Shown: positions 1 to 9,119 of the stretch, one piece after another
Position numbering within the stretch: position 1 is the stretch's first letter
Layout: every line of letters starts with the position of its first letter
Assembly: GCA_036494465.1 (NCBI GenBank)
Contig: DASXOJ010000271.1
Coordinates: 1 to 64,000 of the forward strand
From: CAJCJE01 sp036494465
GTDB lineage: Bacteria; Actinomycetota; Actinomycetes; Mycobacteriales; Pseudonocardiaceae
Direction: 5' to 3'
DNA: 64,000 nt
Made by a program: the position numbers and the translations under genes
Notes under the pieces: generated by a model
Database searches by the model: none
Told to the model about the DNA's origin: nothing
Seen by the model: the letters and a program-made list of their open reading frames with translations, nothing else

Positions 1-3000
1 AGCTCAACCGCGCCGCGCTGCCCGACCCGTACCTGCAACTGGCGGGCAACCCGGCGGACGGGGTCGCCCCGCGCACGCCGCAGGAGGAAACGCTGGCCCG
101 GATCTGGAGCCGGGTGCTGTCGCTGAGCCGGATCGGCGTGCGCGACAACTTCTTCACCCTCGGCGGCGACTCCATCCAGGGCATCCAGGTGGTGACCCTG
201 GCCCGTGACGCGGGTCTGCGCATCACGCTCAAGATGATTTTTCTGCATCCCACCGTCGCGGAACTGGCCTCGGTCGCCAACTCGGTCGTCGCGGTCGAAC
301 CCGAACAGGGCAACGTGATCGGCGCGGTGCCGCTGTCCCCGATCCAGCACTGGCTGCTGGCCCAGCGCGATGTGCAGACCCGGCCAGTGGTCCAGTACGT
401 CACCGTGCGGCTCGCCGAACACGTCGACCTCGACCTGGTGGAGCGCGCGCTCGGCGTGGTCGTCGAACACCACGACGCGTTGCGTCTGCGTCTGCAGGAG
501 ACGGATTCCGGCTGGCGGCAACATGTCGCCCCGCCGGTCGAGCGGATCCCGGTCGAACCCGTTGCCGACCTCGAATCCCTGCACCGCGGCCTCGATCCGG
601 TGCACGGCCCGATGATCAGGGCCGGGGTCACCGGCACCGGAGAGCTCGTGCTCAGCGTGCACCACCTGTGCGTGGACGCGGTGTCCTGGTCGGTGCTGCT
701 CGCCGACTTCGACGGCGCCTACATCCGACTGGCCGCGAAGCAGACGCCGAAGCTACCGGCCAAGACGCTCTCCGTCCGGCAATGGGGCCAACTGCTGGAA
801 AGCATGACGCCAGGCGCCGAACGCGACTACTGGGCAGGGGTGGTCCGGCCGACCGAACAGTCGCTGCCCACCGATGGACCCGGTGGACCCGGCCGTTATC
901 GTGACGCGCGCACCACCATCGGCAGGCTCAGCAAGCAGGACACCGCCGCACTGCTCGACGACGTGCCCGCCAGCTACCGCACCCGGATCACCGAAGTGCT
1001 GCTCTGCGCGCTGGCCAGGACCTGTGCGGAATGGGGCGGTGGCGCCGATGTGGTCGTCGACCTTGAGGGACATGGTCGCGACGTGGTCGAAGAGGCCGAC
1101 GTCAGCCGCACCGTCGGCTGGTTCACCACGCTCTACCCCGTGCGCCTGTCCGGTGTCGGCGGTTTCGGCGATGCGCTGGTCGCGAGCAAGGAGACGTTGC
1201 GCAGGGTGCCGGGCAGCGGCATCGGCTACGGCCTGTTGCGCCACCTCGCCGAGGAACCCGGGATCGCGGCGTCACCGGCCGAGATCCTGTTCAACTACCT
1301 CGGTCGCGCCGAACCCGCCGAGCCTGCCGCGCCGTCGCCGCGCGTCGGCCGGTACGGCCTCGCCGGGTGGGCCGACCCCGATCGCGAGCGTTCGCACCTG
1401 CTGGAGATCGACGCCGCCATCGTCGACGACAGCTTCGAGATCAACACCACCTGGCACCCCGGCGCGCACCGCGCCGAAACCATCGACCGGTTCACCGACC
1501 TGTTCCTGCGCGTGCTCCGCGAGATCATCGTGCACTGCGCCACGGCCGGCGCGAACCACGTCAGCCCGGCGGACTTCCCGCTCGCCGGACTGTCCATGGC
1601 AGCGGTCAACGAGTACTTCGCTGACCCGGACATCGCCGACGTCTACCCGCTCACCCCGGCCCAGGACGGCATCCTGTTCCTGACCAGGGCCGCGACCGAA
1701 CCCGGCATGTACATCGAACAGGCGCTCTGGACAGTGTCCGAATTGGACATCGATGCCTACCGGGCCGCCTGGCAGCAGGTCGTCGACGAGTACCCGGTGC
1801 TGCGCACCAGGATCGAGCTCGCGGCGGACGAGCAGCCGCTCCAGGTCGTGCACGAACACGCGACCCCGACGGTCGAACGCGTCACCCTGCCCACGAACAC
1901 GCCGGATCTCGACGAACTGCTGGCACAGGACCGGGCGCGCGGCATGGATCTGACCACCGCGCCGCTGCTGCGGCTGACCGTGTTCGACACGCCGGATGGC
2001 CGGGTGCGGGTGCTGTTCACCTGCCACCACCTGATCCTGGACGGCTGGAGCGCGGCGCGCGTCCTGTCGGAGGTCCTGCGCCGGTACGCGGCGCTGCGCG
2101 GCGGCGAGCGGGTGCGCACCGAGCCGAGCAGGCCGTTCCGCGACTTCGTCGGCGCGCTGCTGGCCGCTGACCACGCCGAGGACGAGCGCTTCTGGCGCGA
2201 CTACCTGGCGGGCGTCGAAGCGACCCCGGTGCCGTTGCCTGCACCGCAGCGGCCGGAAACCGGTTGGGGCGCGGTGGAAACCCGGCTCGGCAGGCAGTTC
2301 GGCACCGACCTGGCGGCCTTCGCGGGCCGCAACCAGGTCACCGCCAGCACCGTGCTCACCGCAGCGTGGGGTCTGCTGGTCGGCTGGTACCTCGGTCGCG
2401 ACGACGTGGTCGCCGCCACCGCCGAATCCGGCCGCGACCTGCTGCCCGGCATGGAGCGGATGGTCGGCATGTTCGTCAACACCGTGCCGGTCCGGGTGCG
2501 CAGCCCGAAGTCCGCTCGGGTGGGGGAGTGGCTGCGCGGCCTGCAACGCGAACACACCCTCCGGCCGCACCACACCCCGCTGACCACGGTCCAGGGCCTG
2601 TCCGGGTTGCCGCAGGGCAGCACCCTGTTCGACACCCTGATCGCCGTCGAGAACTACCCGATGGACGATGCCGTGCGCGACACGCTCACCGGCACCGACG
2701 ACGACATCAGGGTGGAGGACAGGGACGGCTATCCGCTCACCGTCGCCGCCGAGTTCGGCGCGGATCCGTTGCTACGCCTGATCTTCGACCGCTCCCGCTT
2801 CGCCGCACCAGCAGTCGACCGGTTGCTGGCCAGGCTGGTCCGGGCCCTGACCGAACTGATGGCCGACCCGGACCGTCGCCTGGACGAACTGGCACTGGTT
2901 GAGTCCACGGCGCCCGCCCCGCGCCAGAAGCATCGCGACGCACCATTCGTCCCGAACGCGATCATCGCGCAAGCGCTCGCCAACCCGAACCAGCCCGCCA

Positions 3001-4721
3001 TCGCGCAGGGTGCGACCACCCTCAGCTACGGTGCGCTGAACAGCGCGTCCGCCCGGCTGTCGCGGAGGTTGTGTGCCCTGGGCGCCGGACCGAACACGGC
3101 CGTCGCGGTGTGCCTGCCGCCAGGCCCGGAACTCATCGTCGCGCTGCTGGCCGTGCTACGAGCAGGCGCAGGCTACCTGCCACTCGACCCGAACCAGCCA
3201 GTCGACCGCCTACGCGGACTCGTCGCGGACGCCAACGCCCGCATCGGCATCTCCGATGTCCGCCCCGACGTGGACACGAACTGGATCGGCATCGACGGAC
3301 CGGACGCCCCCGAATCCACGGTGGACATCCTGCCGGAGAGCCTCGCCTACCTCCTGTTCACCTCCGGCTCCACCGGGCGTCCCAAGGGCGTCGCGGTGAG
3401 CCACGCCGCCATCGCAGGGCACCTCGCGGTGATGGTCGGCGAACTCGGCCTCGAACAGGGTGATCGGGTGCTGGCGCTGTCGCCGGCCACGTTCGACATC
3501 TCCGTCGAGCAGATGTTCGCGCCGCTGCTGGCCGGTGCCACCGTCGTGTTCGGCGACGGTCCACAGTGGAGCCCACGGGACTTCCTGGACAACGTGGCCC
3601 GCCACGGCATCGGTTTCGCCAACCTCACCGCGCCCTACTGGCACCAGGTCGTCGAAGAACTCGCGCTCGGCCTGCCCGCACCGGAACACCTGCCGCTCAA
3701 GGGACTCCTGCTCGGCGCGGACGCGGTGCAACCGACCCTGGTGAACCAGTGGCGGCAACACGTCCGCGGCGAAATCCGGCTGCTGGTCGGCTACGGCCTC
3801 ACCGAGACCGTGATCACCTCCACCCTGTACGAGGTGCCTGAGGAGGTCCCGGAACCGTTGCCGGTCGGCGCGGTCATCAGCAACCGGGACCTGTACGTGG
3901 TCGACCGATTCGGCCGTCCGGCCCCGGTCGACGTACGCGGCGAGATCCACCTCGGCGGGCCCGCGCTCGCGCTCGGTTACCTCGGCGCACCCGGCCTGAC
4001 CGCGGACCGCTTCGTGCCCGACTGGCTCGGCGGTGAACCCGGCGCGCGGCTCTACCGCACCGGCGACGCGGGCCTGCTCGACGCGGACGGCCGGGTGGTG
4101 GTGCTCGGCCGGATGGACGACCAGCTCAAGGTTCGTGGCCTGCGCATCGAACCGGGCGAGATCGAAGCCGTGCTGGGCACCCACCCGGCCATCGGCGCGG
4201 CGGCCGTGCTGCCCGCGCCGGGCGGCGACCGGCTCGTCGCGTTCGTCACCCCCGGCGCGACCACCCCGCCGAACTCCGACCAACTGCGCGAGTTCGCGCG
4301 GCGCACGCTGCCCGCGCAACTGGTCCCCGACCTGGTCATCGCGGTGCCGGTGCTGCCGCTGACCCCGCACGGCAAGGTCGACAAGGCCGCGCTGCGCCGA
4401 CAGATCCCGGAAACGACGCGCTCGCGCGGCGGCAAACCGGTCGGCTGGCTGCCCGAACTGGTCGCCGAGTGCTGGGGCGAGGTGCTCGGCAGGCCGGAGA
4501 TCCACGTCGAGGACAACTTCTTCGACCTCGGCGGGCATTCGCTGCGCGCCACCAGGGTCGCGTCCCGCCTGCGCCGCGCGCTCAACCTGGACGTGCCGCT
4601 GCGCCTGGTGATGGAACGACCCCGGTTCGACGAGTTCTGCCTGGCGCTGGAGGACCTGCTCACCGAATCCGCCGACGCCGACGAACTCGACCGCCTGCTC
4701 GCGGAGGTCGAGAACCTGTGA
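1..4721 (+). CDS. NRPS, 3' part: PCP-E-C-A-PCP, no thioesterase (5' truncated by window)
   Basis: The window opens inside this gene. The first whole codon is at 3 and reads LNRAALPDPYL, an adenylation-domain tail, so at least one module lies upstream. In order follow a carrier domain (LGGDS, serine codon 171), an epimerisation domain (about 310-1560; HHLCVDAVSW, GIGYGLLR, FNYLGR), a condensation domain (about 1617-2910; HHLILDGWS), an adenylation domain (about 2960-4400; LFTSGSTGRPKG, YGLTET, LYRTGD, GKVDK) and a last carrier domain (LGGHS, serine codon 4539). The upstream residue is thus expected in D form before the last condensation. By-eye alignment to the GrsA pocket gives D-I-E-N-L-G-G-I-T-K, closest in memory to hydroxyornithine-type codes (weak). 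The protein stops right after the carrier domain, with no release domain. Its stop codon overlaps the start of the next gene. Confidence 0.95.
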   Translation, partial: LNRAALPDPYLQLAGNPADGVAPRTPQEETLARIWSRVLSLSRIGVRDNFFTLGGDSIQGIQVVTLARDAGLRITLKMIFLHPTVAELASVANSVVAVEPEQGNVIGAVPLSPIQHWLLAQRDVQTRPVVQYVTVRLAEHVDLDLVERALGVVVEHHDALRLRLQETDSGWRQHVAPPVERIPVEPVADLESLHRGLDPVHGPMIRAGVTGTGELVLSVHHLCVDAVSWSVLLADFDGAYIRLAAKQTPKLPAKTLSVRQWGQLLESMTPGAERDYWAGVVRPTEQSLPTDGPGGPGRYRDARTTIGRLSKQDTAALLDDVPASYRTRITEVLLCALARTCAEWGGGADVVVDLEGHGRDVVEEADVSRTVGWFTTLYPVRLSGVGGFGDALVASKETLRRVPGSGIGYGLLRHLAEEPGIAASPAEILFNYLGRAEPAEPAAPSPRVGRYGLAGWADPDRERSHLLEIDAAIVDDSFEINTTWHPGAHRAETIDRFTDLFLRVLREIIVHCATAGANHVSPADFPLAGLSMAAVNEYFADPDIADVYPLTPAQDGILFLTRAATEPGMYIEQALWTVSELDIDAYRAAWQQVVDEYPVLRTRIELAADEQPLQVVHEHATPTVERVTLPTNTPDLDELLAQDRARGMDLTTAPLLRLTVFDTPDGRVRVLFTCHHLILDGWSAARVLSEVLRRYAALRGGERVRTEPSRPFRDFVGALLAADHAEDERFWRDYLAGVEATPVPLPAPQRPETGWGAVETRLGRQFGTDLAAFAGRNQVTASTVLTAAWGLLVGWYLGRDDVVAATAESGRDLLPGMERMVGMFVNTVPVRVRSPKSARVGEWLRGLQREHTLRPHHTPLTTVQGLSGLPQGSTLFDTLIAVENYPMDDAVRDTLTGTDDDIRVEDRDGYPLTVAAEFGADPLLRLIFDRSRFAAPAVDRLLARLVRALTELMADPDRRLDELALVESTAPAPRQKHRDAPFVPNAIIAQALANPNQPAIAQGATTLSYGALNSASARLSRRLCALGAGPNTAVAVCLPPGPELIVALLAVLRAGAGYLPLDPNQPVDRLRGLVADANARIGISDVRPDVDTNWIGIDGPDAPESTVDILPESLAYLLFTSGSTGRPKGVAVSHAAIAGHLAVMVGELGLEQGDRVLALSPATFDISVEQMFAPLLAGATVVFGDGPQWSPRDFLDNVARHGIGFANLTAPYWHQVVEELALGLPAPEHLPLKGLLLGADAVQPTLVNQWRQHVRGEIRLLVGYGLTETVITSTLYEVPEEVPEPLPVGAVISNRDLYVVDRFGRPAPVDVRGEIHLGGPALALGYLGAPGLTADRFVPDWLGGEPGARLYRTGDAGLLDADGRVVVLGRMDDQLKVRGLRIEPGEIEAVLGTHPAIGAAAVLPAPGGDRLVAFVTPGATTPPNSDQLREFARRTLPAQLVPDLVIAVPVLPLTPHGKVDKAALRRQIPETTRSRGGKPVGWLPELVAECWGEVLGRPEIHVEDNFFDLGGHSLRATRVASRLRRALNLDVPLRLVMERPRFDEFCLALEDLLTESADADELDRLLAEVENL

Positions 4722-6010
4722 GCGAAGTCGTCACGCTCGCCAGCGAGCTGATCCGGATCGACACCACGAACACCGGTGATCCGGACACACTCGTCGGCGA
4801 GCGCAAAGCCGCCGAGTACGTCGCCGAAAAGTTGACCGAGGTCGGCTACGACATCACCTACGTCGAGTCGGGCGCCCCCGGCCGCGACAACGTGATCGCG
4901 CGGCTGTCCGGCGCGGATCCGAGCAGGGGAGCGCTGCTGGTGCACGGGCACCTGGACGTGGTGCCCGCCGACCCAGCCGAATGGTCGGTGCACCCGTTCT
5001 CCGGCGAAGTCCGGGACGGCTACGTCTGGGGGCGCGGCGCCGTCGACATGAAGGACATGGTCGCGATGATGCTCACGGTCGCGCGCCGGTTCCGGCGCCA
5101 GGACGTCGTCCCGCCCCGCGACATCATCTTCGCCTTCGTCGCCGACGAGGAAGCAGGCAGCCTGCTCGGCGCGCAGTGGCTCGTCGAAAATCGCCCGGAG
5201 TTGTTCGAAGGCGCCACCGAAGCCATCGGCGAGGTCGGCGGGTTCTCCGTCACCATCGGCGATGACGTGCGCGCGTACCTGATCCAGACCGCGGAGAAAG
5301 GCATCCGCTGGCTGAAACTGAAGGTGCGCGGCACGGCCGGACACGGCTCGATGGTGCACCGCGACAACGCGGTCACCAAGCTCGCCGCCGCCGTCGCCCG
5401 GCTCGGCGAGCACCGCTGGCCGATCGTGCTCACCGATCCACTGCGGGACTTCCTCGCCGGAGTGACCGACCTGACCGGGCTGGCGTTCCCCGAAGACGAG
5501 CTGGACGCGTCGATCGGCAAGCTCGGCAACCTCGCGCGGATGATCGGCGCGACCCTGCGCGACACCGCGAATCCGACCATGTTGGCGGCGGGCTACAAAG
5601 CGAACGTCATCCCCTCCGTCGCGGAGGCCACAGTGGACTGCCGCGTGCTACCCGGCCGCGAGGAGATCTTCGAACGCGAGCTGGCGGAGATCCTCGGCCC
5701 GGACGTCGAACGCGAGTGGCTGAGCTCTCCACCGGTACAGACCGCGTTCTCGGGCGCGCTCGTCGACGCCATGGCCGCGGCCATCACCGCCGAAGACCCC
5801 GGCGCGAAACTGTTGCCCTACATGCTCTCCGGCGGCACGGACGCCACATCCTTCCACACGTTGGGGATGCGCTGCTTCGGTTTCGTCCCCTTGCGGCTCC
5901 CCGCCGACCTGGATTTTTCCGCGCTGTTCCACGGCGTCGACGAGCGCGTACCGGTCGACGCGCTGGAGTTCGGAGTCCGGGTGCTGGACCGCTTCCTGCG
6001 CACCTGCTGA
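4718..6010 (+). CDS. M20-family metallopeptidase (ArgE/DapE/CPG2-like)
   Basis: A 430-residue protein starting with GTG at 4718, which overlaps the NRPS stop (GTGA), so translation is coupled to the NRPS. M20 hallmarks are visible: HGHLDVVP with the first metal His and Asp, a GRGAVDMK metal-bridging region, DEEAG with the catalytic and metal Glu, a dimerisation domain with GTAGHGSM, and the late His in LFHGVDE. Family members hydrolyse N-acyl amino acids, dipeptides or carbamoyl compounds in the cytoplasm with two zinc ions. Coupling to an NRPS that lacks a thioesterase suggests it trims or deacylates the pathway product or an intermediate, or acts in self-protection. The exact substrate cannot be read from the sequence. 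Confidence 0.9.
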   Translation: MSEVVTLASELIRIDTTNTGDPDTLVGERKAAEYVAEKLTEVGYDITYVESGAPGRDNVIARLSGADPSRGALLVHGHLDVVPADPAEWSVHPFSGEVRDGYVWGRGAVDMKDMVAMMLTVARRFRRQDVVPPRDIIFAFVADEEAGSLLGAQWLVENRPELFEGATEAIGEVGGFSVTIGDDVRAYLIQTAEKGIRWLKLKVRGTAGHGSMVHRDNAVTKLAAAVARLGEHRWPIVLTDPLRDFLAGVTDLTGLAFPEDELDASIGKLGNLARMIGATLRDTANPTMLAAGYKANVIPSVAEATVDCRVLPGREEIFERELAEILGPDVEREWLSSPPVQTAFSGALVDAMAAAITAEDPGAKLLPYMLSGGTDATSFHTLGMRCFGFVPLRLPADLDFSALFHGVDERVPVDALEFGVRVLDRFLRTC

Positions 6011-6012
6011 CG

Positions 6013-6393
6013 TCACGCCGTACGGCTCGCCCGTGGTCCGTCGAGGCCCCACGAAATGATCCTGACCGGATTGATCCGGATGATCTCCCGGGAAAGGTAG
6101 GGCAGCGGCGGCTCCTGGTCCGTCAACGCCACCGCGTCACCCCGGATCTCGATACCTCGGGGCATCCACGGATCGACCGTCGCCAGGTCGTCCACCACGA
6201 ACGCGACCGTACTGCCGCGCTGGACGTTCCGGAACTTCTTCGACGCGCCCAGCGCGTGCCCGCCGATGACGATCGTGCCGTCGTCGACGAAGAAGTTGGT
6301 CGGGTTGTTCTGCACCTGTCCGTCAGGCGAGACGGTCGCCAGCCGCCCGATGGGCTGGGCGAGCAGGTAGTCGAGTTCTGCTGGGGTGAACAC
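6013..6393 (-). CDS. PPOX-class (F420/FMN split-barrel) oxidoreductase
   Basis: A 126-residue single-domain protein (GTG start at 6393) of the pyridoxamine-5'-phosphate-oxidase-like split barrel. The opening FTPAELDYLLAQPIGRLATV and the following SPDGQVQNNPTNF are the usual first strands of short PPOX F420-dependent enzymes in actinobacteria. FVVDDLATVDPW and GIEIRGDAVAL complete the barrel. It would bind F420 or FMN as a homodimer in the cytoplasm. Its stop is 2 bases from the stop of the convergent M20 gene, and a 67-base gap separates it from the dioxygenase gene on the same strand. It may be the last gene of the biosynthetic operon or an unrelated neighbour. The substrate is unknown. Confidence 0.85.
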   Translation of the reverse strand: MFTPAELDYLLAQPIGRLATVSPDGQVQNNPTNFFVDDGTIVIGGHALGASKKFRNVQRGSTVAFVVDDLATVDPWMPRGIEIRGDAVALTDQEPPLPYLSREIIRINPVRIISWGLDGPRASRTA

Positions 6394-6460
6394 CGGGCGA
6401 TTGTGTTACTTCACATCGACGTCAACGCAAGGGCGCGGGTGGCGCCCCGTTCGAGAGAGC

Positions 6461-7501
6461 TCAGAAGATGATGCGGGAGCTCGCGCTGGCCCGGAGTTCG
6501 CGTGAGCGGCGCAGGTCGCGAGTGACGTTGAGCCTGCGCAGCCAGCGGTCGGTGCCGTCGAAGCGGGCGGTGAACGACGCACGGCCGTGCACCACCTTGT
6601 AGTTGTCCAGGAACAGCACATCGCCCTGGGACAGCGCGACGCCGCTCATCGCCGCGTCCAACGCGGCGATGATGCCGGCCAGCGCGGTGCGGGCGGGTTC
6701 GGTTTCTGGTTCGTCCATGTAGAAGGAGTTGATCAGCAGGTAGGGGTCGTCCGGGTCGCCGAACAGCACCGGCACCTGCTCTGGGCGTTCGACGACCGCT
6801 TCGTAGTGTTCGAGGGCGCGTTCCAGCAGTTCGAGGTCGATCCGGTGTTCGCGCGCGCTGGCGATCAGGGTTTTCCAGCTGTGCGATTCGTCGGGGCGGA
6901 TCACGAACTGGGCGGCGCGCAGGGCTTCCTGCCATTTTTCGGGCAGGTTGACGTCCGAGGCCGCGGCGCAGGTGGTTTCCACCATGTCGGGGTTGCGCAG
7001 GCAGAGCAGACCGACGTAGTCGCCGCGCAGGGGGTGGAAACTGTCTTCGATGTGCCAGGTCAGCGCTTCCGCGCTGCTGGTGCCGAGTTGGCGGTTTTCC
7101 TCGCCGCGCACCGGGAGCACGTCCTGTAGCACCCGGCCTTGCTGGGTGGTGGCCCAGGCGAACGGTTCACCGAGGAAGGTCGCGCACAGGTAGAAGAACA
7201 GGTCGTCGGCCAGGGTCGGCGAGGGTATCGGGCGGCTGGACCAGTGCGCCGGGGTCGGGCCGATCCGCTGGTCGTCCACCTGCCAGCCGCTGACCACGCA
7301 CAGGCCGGCCGGTTCGGAGAGCCGGAAGTCGACGAGGCCGGCGCGCAGCGCGCGGGGGAGTTCGTGTGCGTACACCTCGGCGAGGCGGTGGAATTCCGGG
7401 TCTTCGACGGTGCGGTGGCGTCGCCCGACCTCGTCGACGAGCGAACGTGCCGACGCGGTTTCGGCTCCGGTCAGCTGGATGCGGTGAATCTTGGCCGGCA
7501 T
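6461..7501 (-). CDS. Clavaminate-synthase-like Fe(II)/2-oxoglutarate dioxygenase (TauD/AsnO/VioC type)
   Basis: 346 residues, ATG at 7501. The iron triad is visible: His and Glu in LTWHIEDSFHP, and the distal His in VVHGRASF. An Arg about 14 residues further on (DRWLRRLN) should hold 2-oxoglutarate. GDYVGLLCLRNPD and INSFYMDEPE match the amino-acid hydroxylases AsnO and VioC and arginine oxygenases rather than TauD itself. The inferred role is beta- or gamma-hydroxylation (or desaturation) of a free or tethered amino acid, typically Arg, Asn or a relative, for the peptide assembly line. The gene overlaps the upstream BtrH-like gene by 31 bases, so it belongs to the same operon. The substrate is not determinable from sequence alone. 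Confidence 0.88.
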   Translation of the reverse strand: MPAKIHRIQLTGAETASARSLVDEVGRRHRTVEDPEFHRLAEVYAHELPRALRAGLVDFRLSEPAGLCVVSGWQVDDQRIGPTPAHWSSRPIPSPTLADDLFFYLCATFLGEPFAWATTQQGRVLQDVLPVRGEENRQLGTSSAEALTWHIEDSFHPLRGDYVGLLCLRNPDMVETTCAAASDVNLPEKWQEALRAAQFVIRPDESHSWKTLIASAREHRIDLELLERALEHYEAVVERPEQVPVLFGDPDDPYLLINSFYMDEPETEPARTALAGIIAALDAAMSGVALSQGDVLFLDNYKVVHGRASFTARFDGTDRWLRRLNVTRDLRRSRELRASASSRIIF

Positions 7502-8523
7502 GTCTGCTGTCCTTCCTGTGCGAGGGCGTCAGCGACCCGGCTCACCTCCGCCAGCGCGCGGCCGCAGTCGGCCATCAGCTGGTCGGTTCGATATCTGAGC
7601 CGGTCCACTTCGGACTGTTCGATGGTGTTGACCAGAATCCTGATTGCCGTCCAGTGGTGGGCGACGCGGTCGACTGCCAGCGCGACCTCCGCGAGCAGCG
7701 GATTGTTGTGCTGGCTGGCGAGGGCGCGCAGCGCGCTGGCGTGCAGGGCGGCCGATGCGACCGCGGTGCCTGCCACCACGAACGTCTCTTCGGCGATCGC
7801 CTCGCCGATGGCGAGCCGGTCGGCGGAGTCGCGCAGGAACGCTTCGATGCCGCCGAGGCCGACGTATCCGTCGACCGGTTCGGGGTCGAGGAAGTCGCGC
7901 ACGTTCGTGCGGAGCATGGTGGCCAGGTCGGGTGGGGCGGGCGCGTCCGGGTCGCGGTCGATGGACAGCCACTTGTTGCCGATCGGGTTCGCGGTGAAGA
8001 ACAGGTCGCGGTCGTGCACGATCGGGTTGTCCGAGTCGCGGGAGGCGTCGAGGTGCTTGCCTGCCATCGGTCCGTCGAAGGCGGGTGGCACGCCGTCGTT
8101 GATCCAGACCAGGTCGGCTTCGTCGTCGAACCCGTACACCGCGACCAGGTGGTTGCTGTGCACGTCCTGGTAGGCGGGGCGGAACGGCAGCCAGAAGTTG
8201 TCGACCGCGACCAGCGCGGGCTCTCCGGCCAGGATCCGTTCGCGCACCTGCTGCCAGCCCTGCGCGGCGTCGGCGGGCTGGTGCCACCGCGAGGAGATCG
8301 GGTGGTAGGGCATCAGGGTTTGGGCGAGCGAGACGCCTGGCGGGCACGGCCAGAAATACTCTTCCCTGCGCAGATCGCCAGGACGGTAGTAGAACTGCCA
8401 CCGCGACCCGAGCACGACCAGCGCGTCGATCCCGTGCCGGGTGAGCGCGACGCCGATGCACGAGTGCAGGCAGTTGCTCAGTTCGTGGCGCCACCGCTGC
8501 ACGCCGTCGAGTACCGCTTTCAT
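7471..8523 (-). CDS. BtrH N-terminal-domain protein (papain-like acyltransferase candidate)
   Basis: 350 residues, ATG at 8523, overlapping the preceding gene as ATGA. The N-terminal half has the BtrH pattern: CLHSCIGVALTRHG near the start with the candidate nucleophilic Cys, then LAGEPALVAVDNFWLPF, and SNHLVAVYGFDDE with the candidate catalytic His. The C-terminal half is helical, as in this family. BtrH of butirosin biosynthesis transfers an acyl group from a carrier protein to an aminoglycoside. By analogy this enzyme could take an acyl or peptidyl chain from a carrier domain and give it to an amine or alcohol. That would supply the release step missing from both NRPS proteins of the window. 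Family membership is a pattern judgement, and the function here is inference. Confidence 0.75.
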   Translation of the reverse strand: MKAVLDGVQRWRHELSNCLHSCIGVALTRHGIDALVVLGSRWQFYYRPGDLRREEYFWPCPPGVSLAQTLMPYHPISSRWHQPADAAQGWQQVRERILAGEPALVAVDNFWLPFRPAYQDVHSNHLVAVYGFDDEADLVWINDGVPPAFDGPMAGKHLDASRDSDNPIVHDRDLFFTANPIGNKWLSIDRDPDAPAPPDLATMLRTNVRDFLDPEPVDGYVGLGGIEAFLRDSADRLAIGEAIAEETFVVAGTAVASAALHASALRALASQHNNPLLAEVALAVDRVAHHWTAIRILVNTIEQSEVDRLRYRTDQLMADCGRALAEVSRVADALAQEGQQTCRPRFTASS

Positions 8524-9119
8524 CGCTGGATCCTCCGATCGGCGCTGAGCAGGGTCATGGCGAACACGTGGATGGCCGGGTTGTCCGGCAACCGCAGGGC
8601 GCGGAGTTCGGCGGCGCGGGCCACCGGAACCCGCTGGCGCCAGATGGTCGGCGGCATGCGTTCCTGGGTGTGCCGGGGGTAGTGCAGCACGGAGCACTGG
8701 TAGGCACGCAGTTCGCCGAAGTGCGCGCTCGCGTCCGGCCAGAAGTCCGAGACGCGCAGCCATTCCTGGTCGACGACGCCTGCGGCGAAGTGCAGCAGCA
8801 CCGGGTCCTCGGTGCGACGTTCGGCCGCGACCAGCAGGTAGATCCAGTCGTAGTGGCCGGGCGGATCGATGTCCAGCAGCTGGCCGCAGCAGCGCACGTT
8901 GTCCGCGCCGTCGGCCCGCCAGCCGGGGAAGGCGAACGGCACGCCGCCGACGACCACCGTGCCACCGGGTTCGGGCAGTTCCGTTGCCGGGAAGGTGTTG
9001 CGCCAGATGTTGAACGCGCCCGCGTCCAGCGCGTGTGCGTCGGTGCGGCTGGTGTTGTTGAAGTAGGTGGTGAGCGAGGTAGGCTGGAACGCCTCGCTGG
9101 TCACGATTTCGGCGGTCAT
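8520..9119 (-). CDS. Conserved protein of unknown function, beta-sandwich (carbohydrate-binding-like) pattern
   Basis: 199 residues, ATG at 9119, overlapping the GNAT gene's stop (ATGA) and followed by another ATGA overlap into the BtrH-like gene. I do not recognise a named family. The succession YFNNTSRT, FPATELPEPGG, VVGGVPFAFPG, DNVRCCGQLLDI, HYDWIYLLVAA and VSDFWPD resembles the beta-sandwich modules appended to some glycosidases (YFNN..., GGVPF..., N.V...GQ..., SDW). There is no signal peptide, transmembrane segment or obvious catalytic motif. Its fixed position between GNAT and BtrH-like genes, with 4-base overlaps on both sides, argues for a role in the same step, perhaps as a binding or scaffold subunit. 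That role is inference. Confidence 0.8.
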   Translation of the reverse strand: MTAEIVTSEAFQPTSLTTYFNNTSRTDAHALDAGAFNIWRNTFPATELPEPGGTVVVGGVPFAFPGWRADGADNVRCCGQLLDIDPPGHYDWIYLLVAAERRTEDPVLLHFAAGVVDQEWLRVSDFWPDASAHFGELRAYQCSVLHYPRHTQERMPPTIWRQRVPVARAAELRALRLPDNPAIHVFAMTLLSADRRIQR

